A program made the translations under genes and the position numbers. The notes under the pieces were generated by a model. The model ran no database searches and had not been told where the DNA came from. It worked only from the letters and a program-made list of their open reading frames with translations. 38,457 bases of DNA from JAAFIP01 sp043772355 (GTDB taxonomy: Bacteria; Pseudomonadota; Gammaproteobacteria; Burkholderiales; Burkholderiaceae_C), in assembly GCA_043772355.1 (NCBI GenBank), contig JAYVGI010000111.1, positions 1-38,457 of the forward strand, read 5' to 3'. This document shows positions 15,277 to 23,336 of this stretch, piece by piece. How positions within the stretch are numbered: the stretch's first letter is position 1; each line of letters starts with the position of its first letter.

Positions 15277-15416
15277 ATGGAGAAGCAAGTAGCGCACTAC
15301 GATCTAACAGCTGTGAAAGTGATGGTAACCACGCGCCATGCCCCAACGATAAAACCGCCTACATCAAGGTAACCATCCAAGACGGAGCCACCGTGATTCA
15401 ATTTAAGGAGCGTTGA
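15277..15416 (+). pseudogene. mqsR: Internally deleted mqsR toxin gene
   Basis: The first codons from ATG 15277 read MEKQVAHYDLTAVKVMV, the MqsR N-terminus. About 20 codons later the reading must shift frame to continue as DKTAYIKVTIQDG...VIQFKER and stop at 15414-15416, the MqsR C-terminus (final beta-strand and FKE ending). The middle of the roughly 98-residue RNase, including the catalytic region, is missing. Read without shifting frame, the ORF ends at 15372 after 31 residues. The remnant lies directly before the mqsA start (15418), as in intact mqsRA operons. The toxin must be inactive. Confidence 0.82.
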
Positions 15417-15417
15417 T

Positions 15418-15828
15418 ATGCTAGAAAAACGATCCTGTCTTCAATACGATGACGGCACTTTGCTAGCGCACGGCACCAAGGACTTGGCGATTACCATGGG
15501 CAAACTGGTTACCACCGTGCCCTCAGTGTCTGGCTGGTTTTGCCCTGTGTGTGCAGACTGCCAGTTTGACAAAGGCGAAGGCCGGCGCTATGGCAAGGCG
15601 CTGGAGGAGTTGCGCTTGTTAGCCAACCAGCAACGCGCCGCCGCGATGCGCAGCACCCGCAAAAAACTCGGCCTGCGCCAAGCCGAGGCAGGCCTGCTTT
15701 TTGGTGGCGGTGCCAGCGCGTTTTCTGAGTACGAGCGCGGTAAAACGCAGCCGCATAAATCCACCGTGTTGCTGCTCAAACTGCTGGATCGGCACCCTGA
15801 ACTTTTGTCGGAAGTGCTGGCTGCGTAG
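15418..15828 (+). CDS. mqsA: MqsA-family antitoxin/regulator, orphaned
   Basis: Antitoxin of 136 residues with an N-terminal zinc domain (1-60) and a C-terminal XRE-type helix-turn-helix (about 75-136). The HTH is well kept: RKKLGLRQAEAGLLFGGGASAFSEYERGKTQP and the ending LLDRHPELLSEV. In the zinc domain the second pair CPVC is present, but the first is CLQY, so one of four zinc ligands has become Tyr. The partner mqsR is deleted, so the protein may persist only as a DNA-binding regulator. The start directly follows the mqsR remnant, with AAGGAG at 15404-15409. Confidence 0.9.
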   Translation: MLEKRSCLQYDDGTLLAHGTKDLAITMGKLVTTVPSVSGWFCPVCADCQFDKGEGRRYGKALEELRLLANQQRAAAMRSTRKKLGLRQAEAGLLFGGGASAFSEYERGKTQPHKSTVLLLKLLDRHPELLSEVLAA

Positions 15829-15863
15829 CTGCGGCTGTAGTGTCTAGCCCACTGCCCACCCAC

Positions 15864-16349
15864 TCAACCGCGCACCGCTGCTTCAATCGTGGCGATGTCT
15901 ATCTTTTTCATCTGCATCATCGCGTCGAAAGCGCGCTTGGCGGCGGCTGTATCGGGGCTGGTGACCGCTTTCGTCAAGGCCGTCGGCGTGATCTGCCACG
16001 ACAGTCCCCATTTGTCCTGGCACCAGCCGCAATCGCTCTCGTTGCCGCCGTTGCCAACAATCGCCTTCCAGTAGCGGTCTGTTTCGGCTTGGTCCGCGGT
16101 GGCCACCTGGAACGAGAAGGCCCAGCTATGCTTGACCGCAGGCCCGCCGTTGATGCCGAGGCAGGCCACACCCATCACAGTAAATTCAACCGTCAACACG
16201 TCGCCTTTTTTGCCCGCCGGATAGTCCGTCGGCGCGCGGTGCACCGCGCCGACGGACGAGTTGGGAAAGGTCTTGGCATAAAACCGCGCCGCGTCCTCGG
16301 CATCGCCGTCGTACCAAAGGCAAATCGTGTTCTTCGCTGAGTTCGTCAT
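15864..16349 (-). CDS. VOC-family protein (PhnB-like)
   Basis: Vicinal-oxygen-chelate fold protein of 161 residues. NTICLWYDGDAEDAARFYAKTFPNS opens the fold, and DRYWKAIVGNGGNESDCGWCQDKWGLSWQITP is the signature of the PhnB/3-demethylubiquinone-methyltransferase-like subgroup. The C-terminus AKRAFDAMMQMKKIDIATIEAA is typical as well. I chose the start at 16349, behind a GAGG site; an upstream reading would run through a tandem repeat encoding GGN units. The precise reaction is unknown; many relatives have no proven activity. Confidence 0.9.
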   Translation of the reverse strand: MTNSAKNTICLWYDGDAEDAARFYAKTFPNSSVGAVHRAPTDYPAGKKGDVLTVEFTVMGVACLGINGGPAVKHSWAFSFQVATADQAETDRYWKAIVGNGGNESDCGWCQDKWGLSWQITPTALTKAVTSPDTAAAKRAFDAMMQMKKIDIATIEAAVRG

Positions 16350-16381
16350 GTTAGTCCTCGTTGAAATGAGCCACGCATAGT

Positions 16382-16414
16382 CGTTGCCACCGTTGCCACC
16401 GTTGCCACCGTTGC
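16382..16414. repeat. Tandem 9-base repeat upstream of the VOC gene
   Basis: CGTTGCCAC is repeated three times without error (16382-16408) with a partial fourth unit. It sits about 35 bases upstream of the VOC start, in its 5' leader. A similar 9-base unit (GTAATCTCC) is repeated inside the broken gene near 17410-17433. Confidence 0.93.
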
Positions 16415-16581
16415 GCACGCGGCTTGCATGAAGGGCTAATTTTAGCGAAACACTTGCAACGGAAGGCCGCTTCCAGCCGGTGGTGGGAGCTAAGCCGCCT
16501 GAGCAGCGGCGAACCATCGAGTATGGTTTTACGCTAGACTATAAGCACTACCCGGTCAACCTAAATCGCGAAAGGATCACC

Positions 16582-16854
16582 ATGCTACAAACCTACGAAG
16601 CCACTCTAGAAACCAGCGGTCAGGTGTTGTTTACCGATTTGGCTAAACCCGTGTACCAACAGCGCCAAAAAGTATTGATCACCATTGTGTCGCCACTTGC
16701 AGACAATGCCTCGTCCCCTCAGCCCATACAGCCAGCCGATCTTGGGAATGCGAAACGCGACTGGCTAGCATTTGCAGGCGCACTCAAAAACTCCCCCGCT
16801 TTTGCAGGCGATCCACTGGCCATTCAGCAACAGATGCGCAGCGAATGGCGCTAA
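16582..16854 (+). CDS. vapB: VapB-like antitoxin
   Basis: Antitoxin partner of the PIN-domain toxin encoded next; 90 residues. The N-terminal half (TYEATLETSGQVLFTD...QRQKVLITIV) resembles the short beta-rich DNA-binding end of VapB-like antitoxins, and the C-terminal ending DWLAFAGALKNSPAFAGDPLAIQQQMRSEW is the helical toxin-wrapping segment often seen next to VapC. AAAGGA (16571-16576) precedes ATG 16582. The family is assigned mainly by context and this C-terminal pattern. Confidence 0.75.
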   Translation: MLQTYEATLETSGQVLFTDLAKPVYQQRQKVLITIVSPLADNASSPQPIQPADLGNAKRDWLAFAGALKNSPAFAGDPLAIQQQMRSEWR

Positions 16855-17222
16855 CCATGGCGGAGCCTCGGTTTTTACTGGACACCAACGTCGTTATTGG
16901 TTTGCTCAATGGTGATGCCGTTTGCACCGCCTTGATGCAATCTGCCAATTGCAGCCTGGCCGACATAGCGGTCAGCCAAATCACCCGCATGGAGCTGCTA
17001 GGCTTTGCAGGTTTGGCTGCCGCCGAGGTGCAAACCCTACAAAATTTGCTCGCTGCGGTTCGCGTTATTTTGCTCGACGAAGCAATTGAATTGCACACCA
17101 TAGCTCTGCGCCGTCAGCACAAAATTAAGCTACCCGATGCCATCATCGCCGCCACCGCTGCTTCGCGTGGTTTGGTTTTGTTGTCTATGGACAAAGCGTT
17201 AAACAAAATTGCAAATCCCTAA
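16845..17222 (+). CDS. vapC: VapC-family PIN-domain toxin
   Basis: Mg-dependent ribonuclease toxin, 125 residues from ATG 16845 or 121 from ATG 16857. The four acidic PIN residues are visible: D in LLDTNVVIGLL, E in RMELLGF, D in LPDAIIAATA and D in LSMDKALN. The first start overlaps the antitoxin stop by ten bases, the second follows it by two; either gives coupled translation. VapC toxins cut tRNA or rRNA; the target here is unknown. Confidence 0.92.
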   Translation: MALTMAEPRFLLDTNVVIGLLNGDAVCTALMQSANCSLADIAVSQITRMELLGFAGLAAAEVQTLQNLLAAVRVILLDEAIELHTIALRRQHKIKLPDAIIAATAASRGLVLLSMDKALNKIANP

Positions 17223-17316
17223 GCCAGAAGCCGATACCTCGGACTACGGGAAACACGGAACCACGTTGATTCATTTTGATGAGTCGTCTGGCGAAATGCT
17301 GGCTTGCAAGATATGA
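17221..17316 (+). pseudogene. Short C-terminal gene remnant, possibly PepSY-type
   Basis: Directly after vapC an open stretch reads SDYGKHGTTLIHFDESSGEML and ends with TGA at 17314-17316, without a start codon. The YGxHG...FD..TGE pattern is like the extracytoplasmic segment of PepSY-associated membrane proteins. It is too short to be sure and has no neighbouring parts. Treated as debris. Confidence 0.25.
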
Positions 17317-17339
17317 CTGAGCTTGCTGTTGCTGACGTA

Positions 17340-18044
17340 TCAGACTGGCTGACGTTGCAAAAAATTTATTGCGGATTGGAGCAAGATTGCTCGAACCTGA
17401 TCATCATCGTAATCTCCGTAATCTCCGTAATGACCATGTGCCGCCTTATTTCGGTGGTCCAGAGCAGTAGTGACCCATTTTTGATCCAGTTTGTTATATA
17501 CAGCCGCGCTCGCTAACTTTGAATTCATGGTGTCCGCCTTCTTTGCAACGACTTTACCGTCTTTTTCATTGGTTGTAGCCATATTGTTCTTTATGCACAG
17601 GCGACGTAGATGCTCTTCTAGAACACCTCCAATCATTACTGCTGCAGCATCTTTATATTTTGCATCCAAGAGTCCCTCCGCCATTTCAAGAAAGTCGGCA
17701 TAGACCTCAGCAGTCGCGATCCCACGTGTGGTCTATAGCCAACGGCTCTCAAATTCAGACAGTAACTCCTCAAGTAGAGGCTTTCCGATCCTCACATGGT
17801 GCGGAGCCCTAGCTTGGCACTGATGCCAAAACGCATTGTGGTATTGGGTATCTTTGCCAACAGTAGTTTCGATGAAGTGAAGAGATGCAGTCCTGAATCT
17901 GACGAATTCGAATGTATCGACAATTTCATGCTTTTCTTTCGATTTCGCATATTCAGGATCTTGCCGCGTTGTTAAAAGTAACTTGTCGGCCTTTTCAATT
18001 AAGCTACGTAGGCGGTTCATCACTTCATCGAATTTTGGAGTCAT
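17340..18044 (-). pseudogene. HEPN-like gene interrupted by an in-frame amber codon
   Basis: Two readings, 18044 to 17733 and onward to 17340, are in the same frame and separated only by TAG at 17735-17733, in the context SRWL-TAG-TTRGIATAEVYADFLEMAEGLL. Homologues that I recall have WLQ at this point, so CAG to TAG is the simplest explanation. Full length would be 234 residues. The C-terminal part, with MIGGVLEEHLRRLC and LDHRNKAAHGHY, resembles HEPN-type or DUF4145-like domains. The last residues contain a GDYGDYD repeat encoded by a 9-base tandem repeat. The protein is probably not made in full unless an amber suppressor is present. Confidence 0.75.
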
Positions 18045-18720
18045 GGCGGTAGTTGATGGTTAAAGAATAGCGTCTATCTGTCGCGAGACCAAGCTGAAGT
18101 AAACCAAGAGTGCTTCATGCGGCTGATGAACCATGTTGGACTGAACCACTCGAGTATTGGCGGATAAGGAAAATAAAATCGTCAGCTGATTGTTGAAATT
18201 ATGATGCACATTTGAGCACTTTGGAGCGAGTGCGGTGTGCTCAGTGCGATTACCGCACAGCCCGGCGCGTTGCACGCCCTACATTTTTAGTTGCTGCTTT
18301 CGCATCACCATTATTTTATGGCCTACAGGAAAAAGGCAGGTTAAGGAAGAGGTTGAAAGCGCGGTATGCAGATGCGCTGCACCATGCAGCCGGCCCAGCG
18401 GGTGGTGAACGGCCTTGGGATGAAAAATTTGTAGCAAGGCGCGCGGTGCATGCGCCATGAAATACGTGGTCGATGCTCGCGCGTGTTTGCGGAGGATTTT
18501 TGCAGCACAAGGTCTTCACCGGCCGCTTGGTGGCCAACTTTCCGCGCACAGGTTTTGTAGTCTCCGGAAGGGACGCAAAGTGGGGTCAGAGCAAATTTTC
18601 GTCATTGTTGCTGAGTCGCCGGGGAGTGCGTGTCCTGAAATTTGATCTGACCCCATTTTGCTTGACCCCGGTTTTGTGCTCCCGCTTTTACGCGGTATTG
18701 CACAGCGTTAGACTCTAGCT
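18045..18720. other. Gene-poor stretch before rmuC
   Basis: No convincing gene was found in these 676 bases on either strand; short readings lack family resemblance and ribosome sites. The stretch holds the REP-like inverted repeat at 18576-18660 and ends 60 bases further with the rmuC start. It may be remnant DNA of the accessory island upstream. Confidence 0.6.
18576..18660. repeat. REP-like inverted repeat with GGGGTCAGAGCAAA core
   Basis: The 23 bases at 18576-18598 and at 18638-18660 are inverted copies with two mismatches, sharing GGGGTCAGA.CAAATTT and separated by 39 bases. A third copy of the core lies in the opposite orientation at 35765-35787. The layout resembles REP/BIME elements moved by REP-associated tyrosine transposases, and a remnant of such a transposase may lie at 24839-25035. 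Confidence 0.8.
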
Positions 18721-20040
18721 ATGGACATTTCTATCTCTCTTATTCTGGGCATTGTCAACACGCTGCTGCTGGTGTGGCTACTTATTGGTCATTTCCTTGT
18801 CAAGTCCAATAAAAGCATGCGGGAGCAGCTACTGAAAGATGAGCAATCATCGCGCCACACCGATATTAAAACCACGCTGCTCAATACCAACGAGCGGCTG
18901 GAGCGGGAGCTGCGGCGGGAGATTACGGAGTCGGCGCGGGGCGACAGGACGGAGCAGGCGCAGTCGCTTACGGCTATTCAAACGCATCTGACGCAAAGCC
19001 TGGCGGGCTTTCAGGGCAATCTGACGCAGCAGTTGCAGCAGATAACGGACGGCAACGCCCTGCGCATGCGCGAGGTGCGGGACACGCTGGACGTGCAACT
19101 GGCGCAGCTGCAAAAGACCAATGCCGCCAAGCTGGACGAGATGCGCCAGACGGTGGATGAGAAGCTGCAATCCACGCTGCAAACCCGCCTGGGCGAGAGC
19201 TTTAAGCAGGTGGCCGACAGGCTGGAGCAGGTGCACAAAGGCCTGGGTGAGATGCAGACGCTGGCGCAGGGTGTGGGCGACTTGAAGCACCTGCTGACCA
19301 ATGTGAAAACGCGCGGCATTTTTGGCGAGGCGCAGCTGGGCGCGCTGCTGGAACAGATATTTTCGCCCGAGCAGTATGCAGCGCAGATAGCCACCATTCC
19401 CGGCAGCAAAAACGTGGTGGACTACGCCGTGCGACTGCCCGGCAAAAGCGATGACGGCGTGCCGCTGTGGCTGCCGATTGACGCGAAATTCCCCAACGAA
19501 GACTACGAACGCCTGCTGGACGCGCAGGAGCGCGCCGACGTGCTGGGCGTGGAGGTGGCGGGCAAGGCTCTGGAGCAGCGCATCAAGCTGGAGGCCAAGT
19601 CGATGGCCGAGAAATACGTGCAGCCGCCATACACCACCGACTTTGCGATTTTGTTTTTACCGTCAGAAGGCCTGTACGCCGAGGTGCTGCGCCGCCCCGG
19701 CCTGATGGACGCGCTGCAACGCGACTACCGCGTGACGCTGGCGGGGCCCACCACGCTGCTGGCCATGCTCAATTCACTGCAAATGGGCTTTCGCACCTTG
19801 GCGCTGGAAAAGCGCAGCAGCGAGGTGTGGCAGGTGCTGGGCGCGGTGAAAACCGAGTTTGGCAAGTTTGGCGACGTGATGACCAAGGTCCGCGCGCAAA
19901 CCCAAACCGTGCTCACCACACTAGACCAGGCGCAGACCCGCACCAATGTGATGAACCGTGCTTTGAAGCAGGTGGAGGGCCTGAGCGAACCGCAAACGCA
20001 GGCCCTCCTGCCGCTGGACAAAGAGCCAGAAGAGGGATGA
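18721..20040 (+). CDS. rmuC: DNA recombination protein RmuC
   Basis: RmuC-family protein of 439 residues implicated in limiting recombination at inverted repeats. It begins with one membrane-anchoring helix (residues 5-28), continues as a long coiled coil (about 40-190) and ends with the conserved nuclease-like domain: GIFGEAQLGALLEQI, WLPIDAKFPNEDYERL (with the PD-(D/E)xK-like Asp-x-Lys), FAILFLPSEGLYAEVL and ALEKRSSEVWQVLGAVKTEFGKF. ATG 18721 immediately precedes the membrane helix. It is followed by a gap of 154 bases with a hairpin repeat. Confidence 0.96.
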   Translation: MDISISLILGIVNTLLLVWLLIGHFLVKSNKSMREQLLKDEQSSRHTDIKTTLLNTNERLERELRREITESARGDRTEQAQSLTAIQTHLTQSLAGFQGNLTQQLQQITDGNALRMREVRDTLDVQLAQLQKTNAAKLDEMRQTVDEKLQSTLQTRLGESFKQVADRLEQVHKGLGEMQTLAQGVGDLKHLLTNVKTRGIFGEAQLGALLEQIFSPEQYAAQIATIPGSKNVVDYAVRLPGKSDDGVPLWLPIDAKFPNEDYERLLDAQERADVLGVEVAGKALEQRIKLEAKSMAEKYVQPPYTTDFAILFLPSEGLYAEVLRRPGLMDALQRDYRVTLAGPTTLLAMLNSLQMGFRTLALEKRSSEVWQVLGAVKTEFGKFGDVMTKVRAQTQTVLTTLDQAQTRTNVMNRALKQVEGLSEPQTQALLPLDKEPEEG

Positions 20041-20118
20041 TTTTGAAGATTTTCATGAAATTAACGTGGGCTGCCCCGCAGAAACTGTCCGTCTGGTGTG
20101 GAGCTCTGCCACCGGCTG

Positions 20119-20154
20119 CCCTCACCCTAGCCCTCTCCCGCCAGCGGGTGAGGG
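20119..20154. repeat. Hairpin-forming intergenic repeat
   Basis: CCCTCACCC (20119-20127) pairs perfectly with GGGTGAGGG (20146-20154), with CCCGCCAGCGGG forming a second, smaller dyad inside. CCCTCACCC...CCCTCTCCCGC words are common dispersed repeats in proteobacterial genomes. It lies between rmuC and the MFS gene and could also stop transcription, but no T-run follows. Confidence 0.75.
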
Positions 20155-20194
20155 AACTGTGCATGCAGGTCGCGGGTGAGGTGTTGAGGATGCG

Positions 20195-21349
20195 GTGCTG
20201 AAAACCTCCCTCTCCCGCCCCCTCATGCGCCTGATCGTCGGCCATGTGTGCCTGCACGCGGCGATGGCGGGTATGCGGCTGGCCGCGCCGCTGTGGGCGC
20301 TCAAAGAGGGGCATAGCGCGGCGGCGGTGGGCGTGCTGCTGGCGCTGTTTGCATTGATGCAGGTGTTTTTGGCGCTGCCTGCGGGGCGCTATGCCGATGC
20401 GAATGGGCTGAAGAAGCCGGTGGGCTTTGCCATCATCTTGGCCAGCTCGGGCGCGCTGCTGGCTACCGCTATGCCGCACTTTGCGGTGCTGTGCATCGCC
20501 GCGCTGTGCACGGGCGGTGCCACGGGCATCGCCTCCATCGCCTTGCAGCGCCATGTGGGCCGCGCGGCGGAGAACCCGACCCAGCTCAAACAGGTGTTCA
20601 GCTGGCTGGCCATCGGGCCGGCAGTGTCGAACTTTTTGGGGCCTTTTACGGCAGGGCTGCTGATAGACCATGCGGGCTTTAGAGCCGCCTTTTTTCTGAT
20701 GGCTTTGCTACCACTGGCCACCTGGTTTTGGATACGCAACACGCAAGAACTCCCCCCGGTCGAGGTAAAAAAAAGCGACGCACCCAAAAGAGCCTGGGAC
20801 TTGATGCGCGAGCCGATGTTTCGCCGCCTCATCTGGGTCAACTGGCTGCTGTCTTCCTGCTGGGATGTGCACACCTTCGTCGTGCCCATCCTGGGCCACG
20901 AGCGCGGCTACAGCGCCAGCGTGATCGGCACCATCTTGGGCGCTTTCGCCATCGCCGCCGCAGCCGTGCGCGTGCTGCTGCCCCTGCTGGCGCACAGCTT
21001 GCGCGAATGGGCGGTGGTGACCGTGGCGATGGTGATGACGGCGCTTCTGTTTGCGGTGTACCCGCTGATGCCCACCGCGCTGTCGATGGGCGTGGTGTCT
21101 GTGTTTTTGGGCTTCACGCTAGGCTGTGTGCAGCCGATGATCATGAGCACGCTGCACCAGATCACCCCCGAAGACCGCCACGGTGAAGCGCTGGGCCTGC
21201 GCCTGATGGCCATCAACGGCTCCAGCGTGCTGATGCCCATGCTGTTTGGCGTGGCGGGCGCCGTGGTGGGAGTGGCGGGGCTGTTTTGGGTGGTGGGCGC
21301 GGCGGTAGGGGCGGGCGCGCTGCTGGCGGCTAAGCTGAAACTGGACTAG
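20195..21349 (+). CDS. MFS transporter
   Basis: Major facilitator permease of 384 residues with twelve predicted membrane segments. Loop 2-3 carries the MFS signature in the form LPAGRYADANGLKKP, and a long Lys/Pro-rich cytoplasmic loop (ELPPVEVKKSDAPKRAW) divides the halves. GTG 20195 follows a GAGGA site (20186-20190); ATG 20225 is an alternative start that would trim ten residues. The substrate is unknown. It is followed by nhaA after 46 bases, probably in the same transcript. Confidence 0.88.
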   Translation: MLKTSLSRPLMRLIVGHVCLHAAMAGMRLAAPLWALKEGHSAAAVGVLLALFALMQVFLALPAGRYADANGLKKPVGFAIILASSGALLATAMPHFAVLCIAALCTGGATGIASIALQRHVGRAAENPTQLKQVFSWLAIGPAVSNFLGPFTAGLLIDHAGFRAAFFLMALLPLATWFWIRNTQELPPVEVKKSDAPKRAWDLMREPMFRRLIWVNWLLSSCWDVHTFVVPILGHERGYSASVIGTILGAFAIAAAAVRVLLPLLAHSLREWAVVTVAMVMTALLFAVYPLMPTALSMGVVSVFLGFTLGCVQPMIMSTLHQITPEDRHGEALGLRLMAINGSSVLMPMLFGVAGAVVGVAGLFWVVGAAVGAGALLAAKLKLD

Positions 21350-21395
21350 CCATGCAGCGCAGCCCCCGGCTTGGCTGCCCTCTATACTGCGCAGC

Positions 21396-22517
21396 ATGAA
21401 CACCCTACAGCGAGACGGTCTACTGCTGGCAGCCAGTGCGGCGCTGGGCATGCTAGTGATGAACAGCCCGCTGGCAAGTGGCTTTGAACAACTGCTGCGC
21501 ACGCCCGTGCAGATCGGCATGGGCAGCGCCATACTGCAAAAACCCATTGAGCTGTGGATCAATGACTTTTTGATGGCCATTTTCTTTTTGGCCATTGGCA
21601 TGGAGATCAAGCACGAGTGGCAACACGGCTCGCTGGCCACACCGCAGGCCAGGGTGCTGCCGCTGGGCGCGGCACTGGGGGGAATGGCGGTGCCTGCGCT
21701 GATTTACACGGCATTCAACTGGGGGCTACCCGCCAACCTGTCTGGCTGGGCCATTCCATCGGCCACCGACATTGCTTTTGCATTGGGGCTGATGGCCTTG
21801 GCTGCGCCCAAAACGCGGCCTGCGTTGTTGGCATTTCTCATGGCGGTGGCGGTGCTGGACGACCTGGGTGCCATCATGGTCATAGCGCTGTTTTATACCG
21901 ACCAACTCAGCAAAACCATGCTGGGTTTGGCCTTTATCGCCGTGGTGGCGCTGTTTGTGTTGTCTAGCCTGCAGGTACGGCGCACCTGGCCCTATGTATT
22001 TGTGGGTTTGCTGCTGTGGCTGTGCGTGCTCAAGTCTGGCGTGCACGCTACGCTGGCAGGGGTGATTACGGGGCTGCTCATTCCCAGCCCGCAGGAGGGC
22101 CGCAACCCTGCCCAGGCGATTGACCATGCGATCAAGCCGTGGATCAGCTGGGTGATATTGCCGCTGTTTGGCGTGGTGAACGCGGGTGTGGCGCTGAGCG
22201 GTTTTGGCTGGGCGACGCTGGCCCAGCCTGTGACTATGGGCATTGCTTTGGGGCTGCTGCTGGGCAAGCCTGTTGGCATTTTGCTGGGCACTTGGGTGGC
22301 CAGCAAATTAGGCGGTGGCTTGCCCGACGGCCTCAAGCTGATCGACTACCTGCCCGTGGCCTGCTTTTGCGGCATCGGCTTTACCATGGCGCTGTTTATC
22401 GCTACCCTGGCGTTTGACGTGGGGTCTGCTGCTGCAATTGCCGCCAAGCTGGGCGTGCTGATGGGCACGCTGATGGCGCTGGTGCTGGGCACGGTAGTGG
22501 CCCGGTGGCGGGGGTGA
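21396..22517 (+). CDS. nhaA: Na+/H+ antiporter NhaA
   Basis: Electrogenic sodium/proton antiporter of the inner membrane, 373 residues. The ion-binding pair appears in AVLDDLGAI (equivalent to Asp163-Asp164 of E. coli NhaA), the crossing helix in SATDIAFALG (Asp133), and the helix-10 lysine in LGKPVGI (Lys300). ELWINDFLMAIFFLAIGMEIK is the family hallmark. It starts at ATG 21396 and ends four bases before the acetyltransferase gene. It likely serves pH and Na+ homeostasis. Confidence 0.96.
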   Translation: MNTLQRDGLLLAASAALGMLVMNSPLASGFEQLLRTPVQIGMGSAILQKPIELWINDFLMAIFFLAIGMEIKHEWQHGSLATPQARVLPLGAALGGMAVPALIYTAFNWGLPANLSGWAIPSATDIAFALGLMALAAPKTRPALLAFLMAVAVLDDLGAIMVIALFYTDQLSKTMLGLAFIAVVALFVLSSLQVRRTWPYVFVGLLLWLCVLKSGVHATLAGVITGLLIPSPQEGRNPAQAIDHAIKPWISWVILPLFGVVNAGVALSGFGWATLAQPVTMGIALGLLLGKPVGILLGTWVASKLGGGLPDGLKLIDYLPVACFCGIGFTMALFIATLAFDVGSAAAIAAKLGVLMGTLMALVLGTVVARWRG

Positions 22518-22521
22518 ACGT

Positions 22522-23010
22522 ATGAATAAACCCGCAACTGTCCTGCGCGACCCCGAGCCCGGCGACATGGGCTGGGTGGTGCAAATGCACGGCGAAATTT
22601 ACGCCAAAGAGTATGGCTGGAACAGCGACTTTGAGGCGCTGGTGGCAGGCATTGTGGCCAAGTACCTGCGCAAGCGCCAGCCAGAGTGGGAGCGCTGCTG
22701 GATAGTCGAGGTGGGCGGCCAACGCGTGGGCTCGGTGTTTGTGGTGCGCAAGAGCAAAACCATCGCCCAACTGCGCATGCTCATCTTGCTGCCCCAAGCG
22801 CGCGGGCTGGGCTTGGGGGCCAGGCTGACGGACGAATGCATCGCCTTTGCACGCAGCAAGGGCTATAAAAAAATCCAGCTGTGGACCAACAGTTGCCTGG
22901 ATGCTGCGCGCGGCCTGTACGCCAAACGAGGCTTTCAGTGCATTCGCAGCGAAGCCTATGAGGGTTTTGGCAAGGCCTTGGTGGGCGAGACTTGGGAACT
23001 TAAGTTATAA
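22522..23010 (+). CDS. GNAT-family N-acetyltransferase
   Basis: Acetyl-CoA-dependent transferase of 162 residues. The CoA-binding motif is LRMLILLPQARGLGLGARLTDECIAFAR (R-x-x-G-x-G form), followed by KKIQLWTNSCLDAARGLYAKRGF, the usual beta-strand and C-terminal motif. The start at 22522 is four bases after the nhaA stop. Some relatives are fused to MarR regulators; this one is free-standing. The acceptor substrate is unknown. Confidence 0.9.
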   Translation: MNKPATVLRDPEPGDMGWVVQMHGEIYAKEYGWNSDFEALVAGIVAKYLRKRQPEWERCWIVEVGGQRVGSVFVVRKSKTIAQLRMLILLPQARGLGLGARLTDECIAFARSKGYKKIQLWTNSCLDAARGLYAKRGFQCIRSEAYEGFGKALVGETWELKL

Positions 23011-23116
23011 ATTTGGCTGCACAGGGTCAGTTTTTAGTGTGCTCGTACCAGCAACTGGCTGGTAATTTCCACCACAAGAGCGCATACTGAACCACCATAA
23101 CTAAAGAGGACTCACC

Positions 23117-23266
23117 ATGACCCTATGCCCTATCGCCGTCGTCGTTGGCTGCCAAAAATGCCCAGCTTTCAAAGTCTGCCCCCTCAAAGACGTGATTGGC
23201 GACGTGCCCAAGCCGGATGCCAGCAAACCCGCAGCGAAAAATGCTGCGCCTACAGGCAAGAAGTAA
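23117..23266 (+). CDS. Small cysteine-rich protein (49 residues)
   Basis: A short gene with a strong ribosome site (AAAGAGGA, 23103-23110) six bases before ATG 23117. The product has four cysteines in its first half, in the pattern MTLCPIAVVVGCQKCPAFKVCPLKDVIGD, then a Lys/Ala/Pro tail. The spacing C-x7-C-x2-C-x5-C suggests a zinc or iron-sulfur site. I recall similar CPxAxxxGCxKCPxFxxCPLK proteins in Burkholderiales without a known function. The gene stands alone between the acetyltransferase and the convergent hpnE gene. Confidence 0.8.
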   Translation: MTLCPIAVVVGCQKCPAFKVCPLKDVIGDVPKPDASKPAAKNAAPTGKK

Positions 23267-23271
23267 GGTTT

Positions 23272-23336
23272 TGATAGCTGTAGGGCTGTAGCCAAGAAGG
23301 ATATTGCGGGAGCAGCTATTGAATAAATAGCTGCTC
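23272..23336. repeat. Comamonadaceae-type interspersed repeat, copy 2
   Basis: Contains GATAGCTGTAGGGCTGTAGCC, ATATTGCGGGAGCAGCTA and AATAAATAGCTGCTC. The last part runs into the 3' end of hpnE, whose final codons and TAG stop (23318-23316) are supplied by the repeat. It shares ATATTGCGGGAGCAGCT exactly with a stretch inside hpnE at 24037-24053. Confidence 0.75.

Noticed and set aside
18212..18460. Plus-strand reading before rmuC
   Set aside because: No ribosome site, no resemblance to known families, and Arg/Ala-rich composition expected of a shadow.
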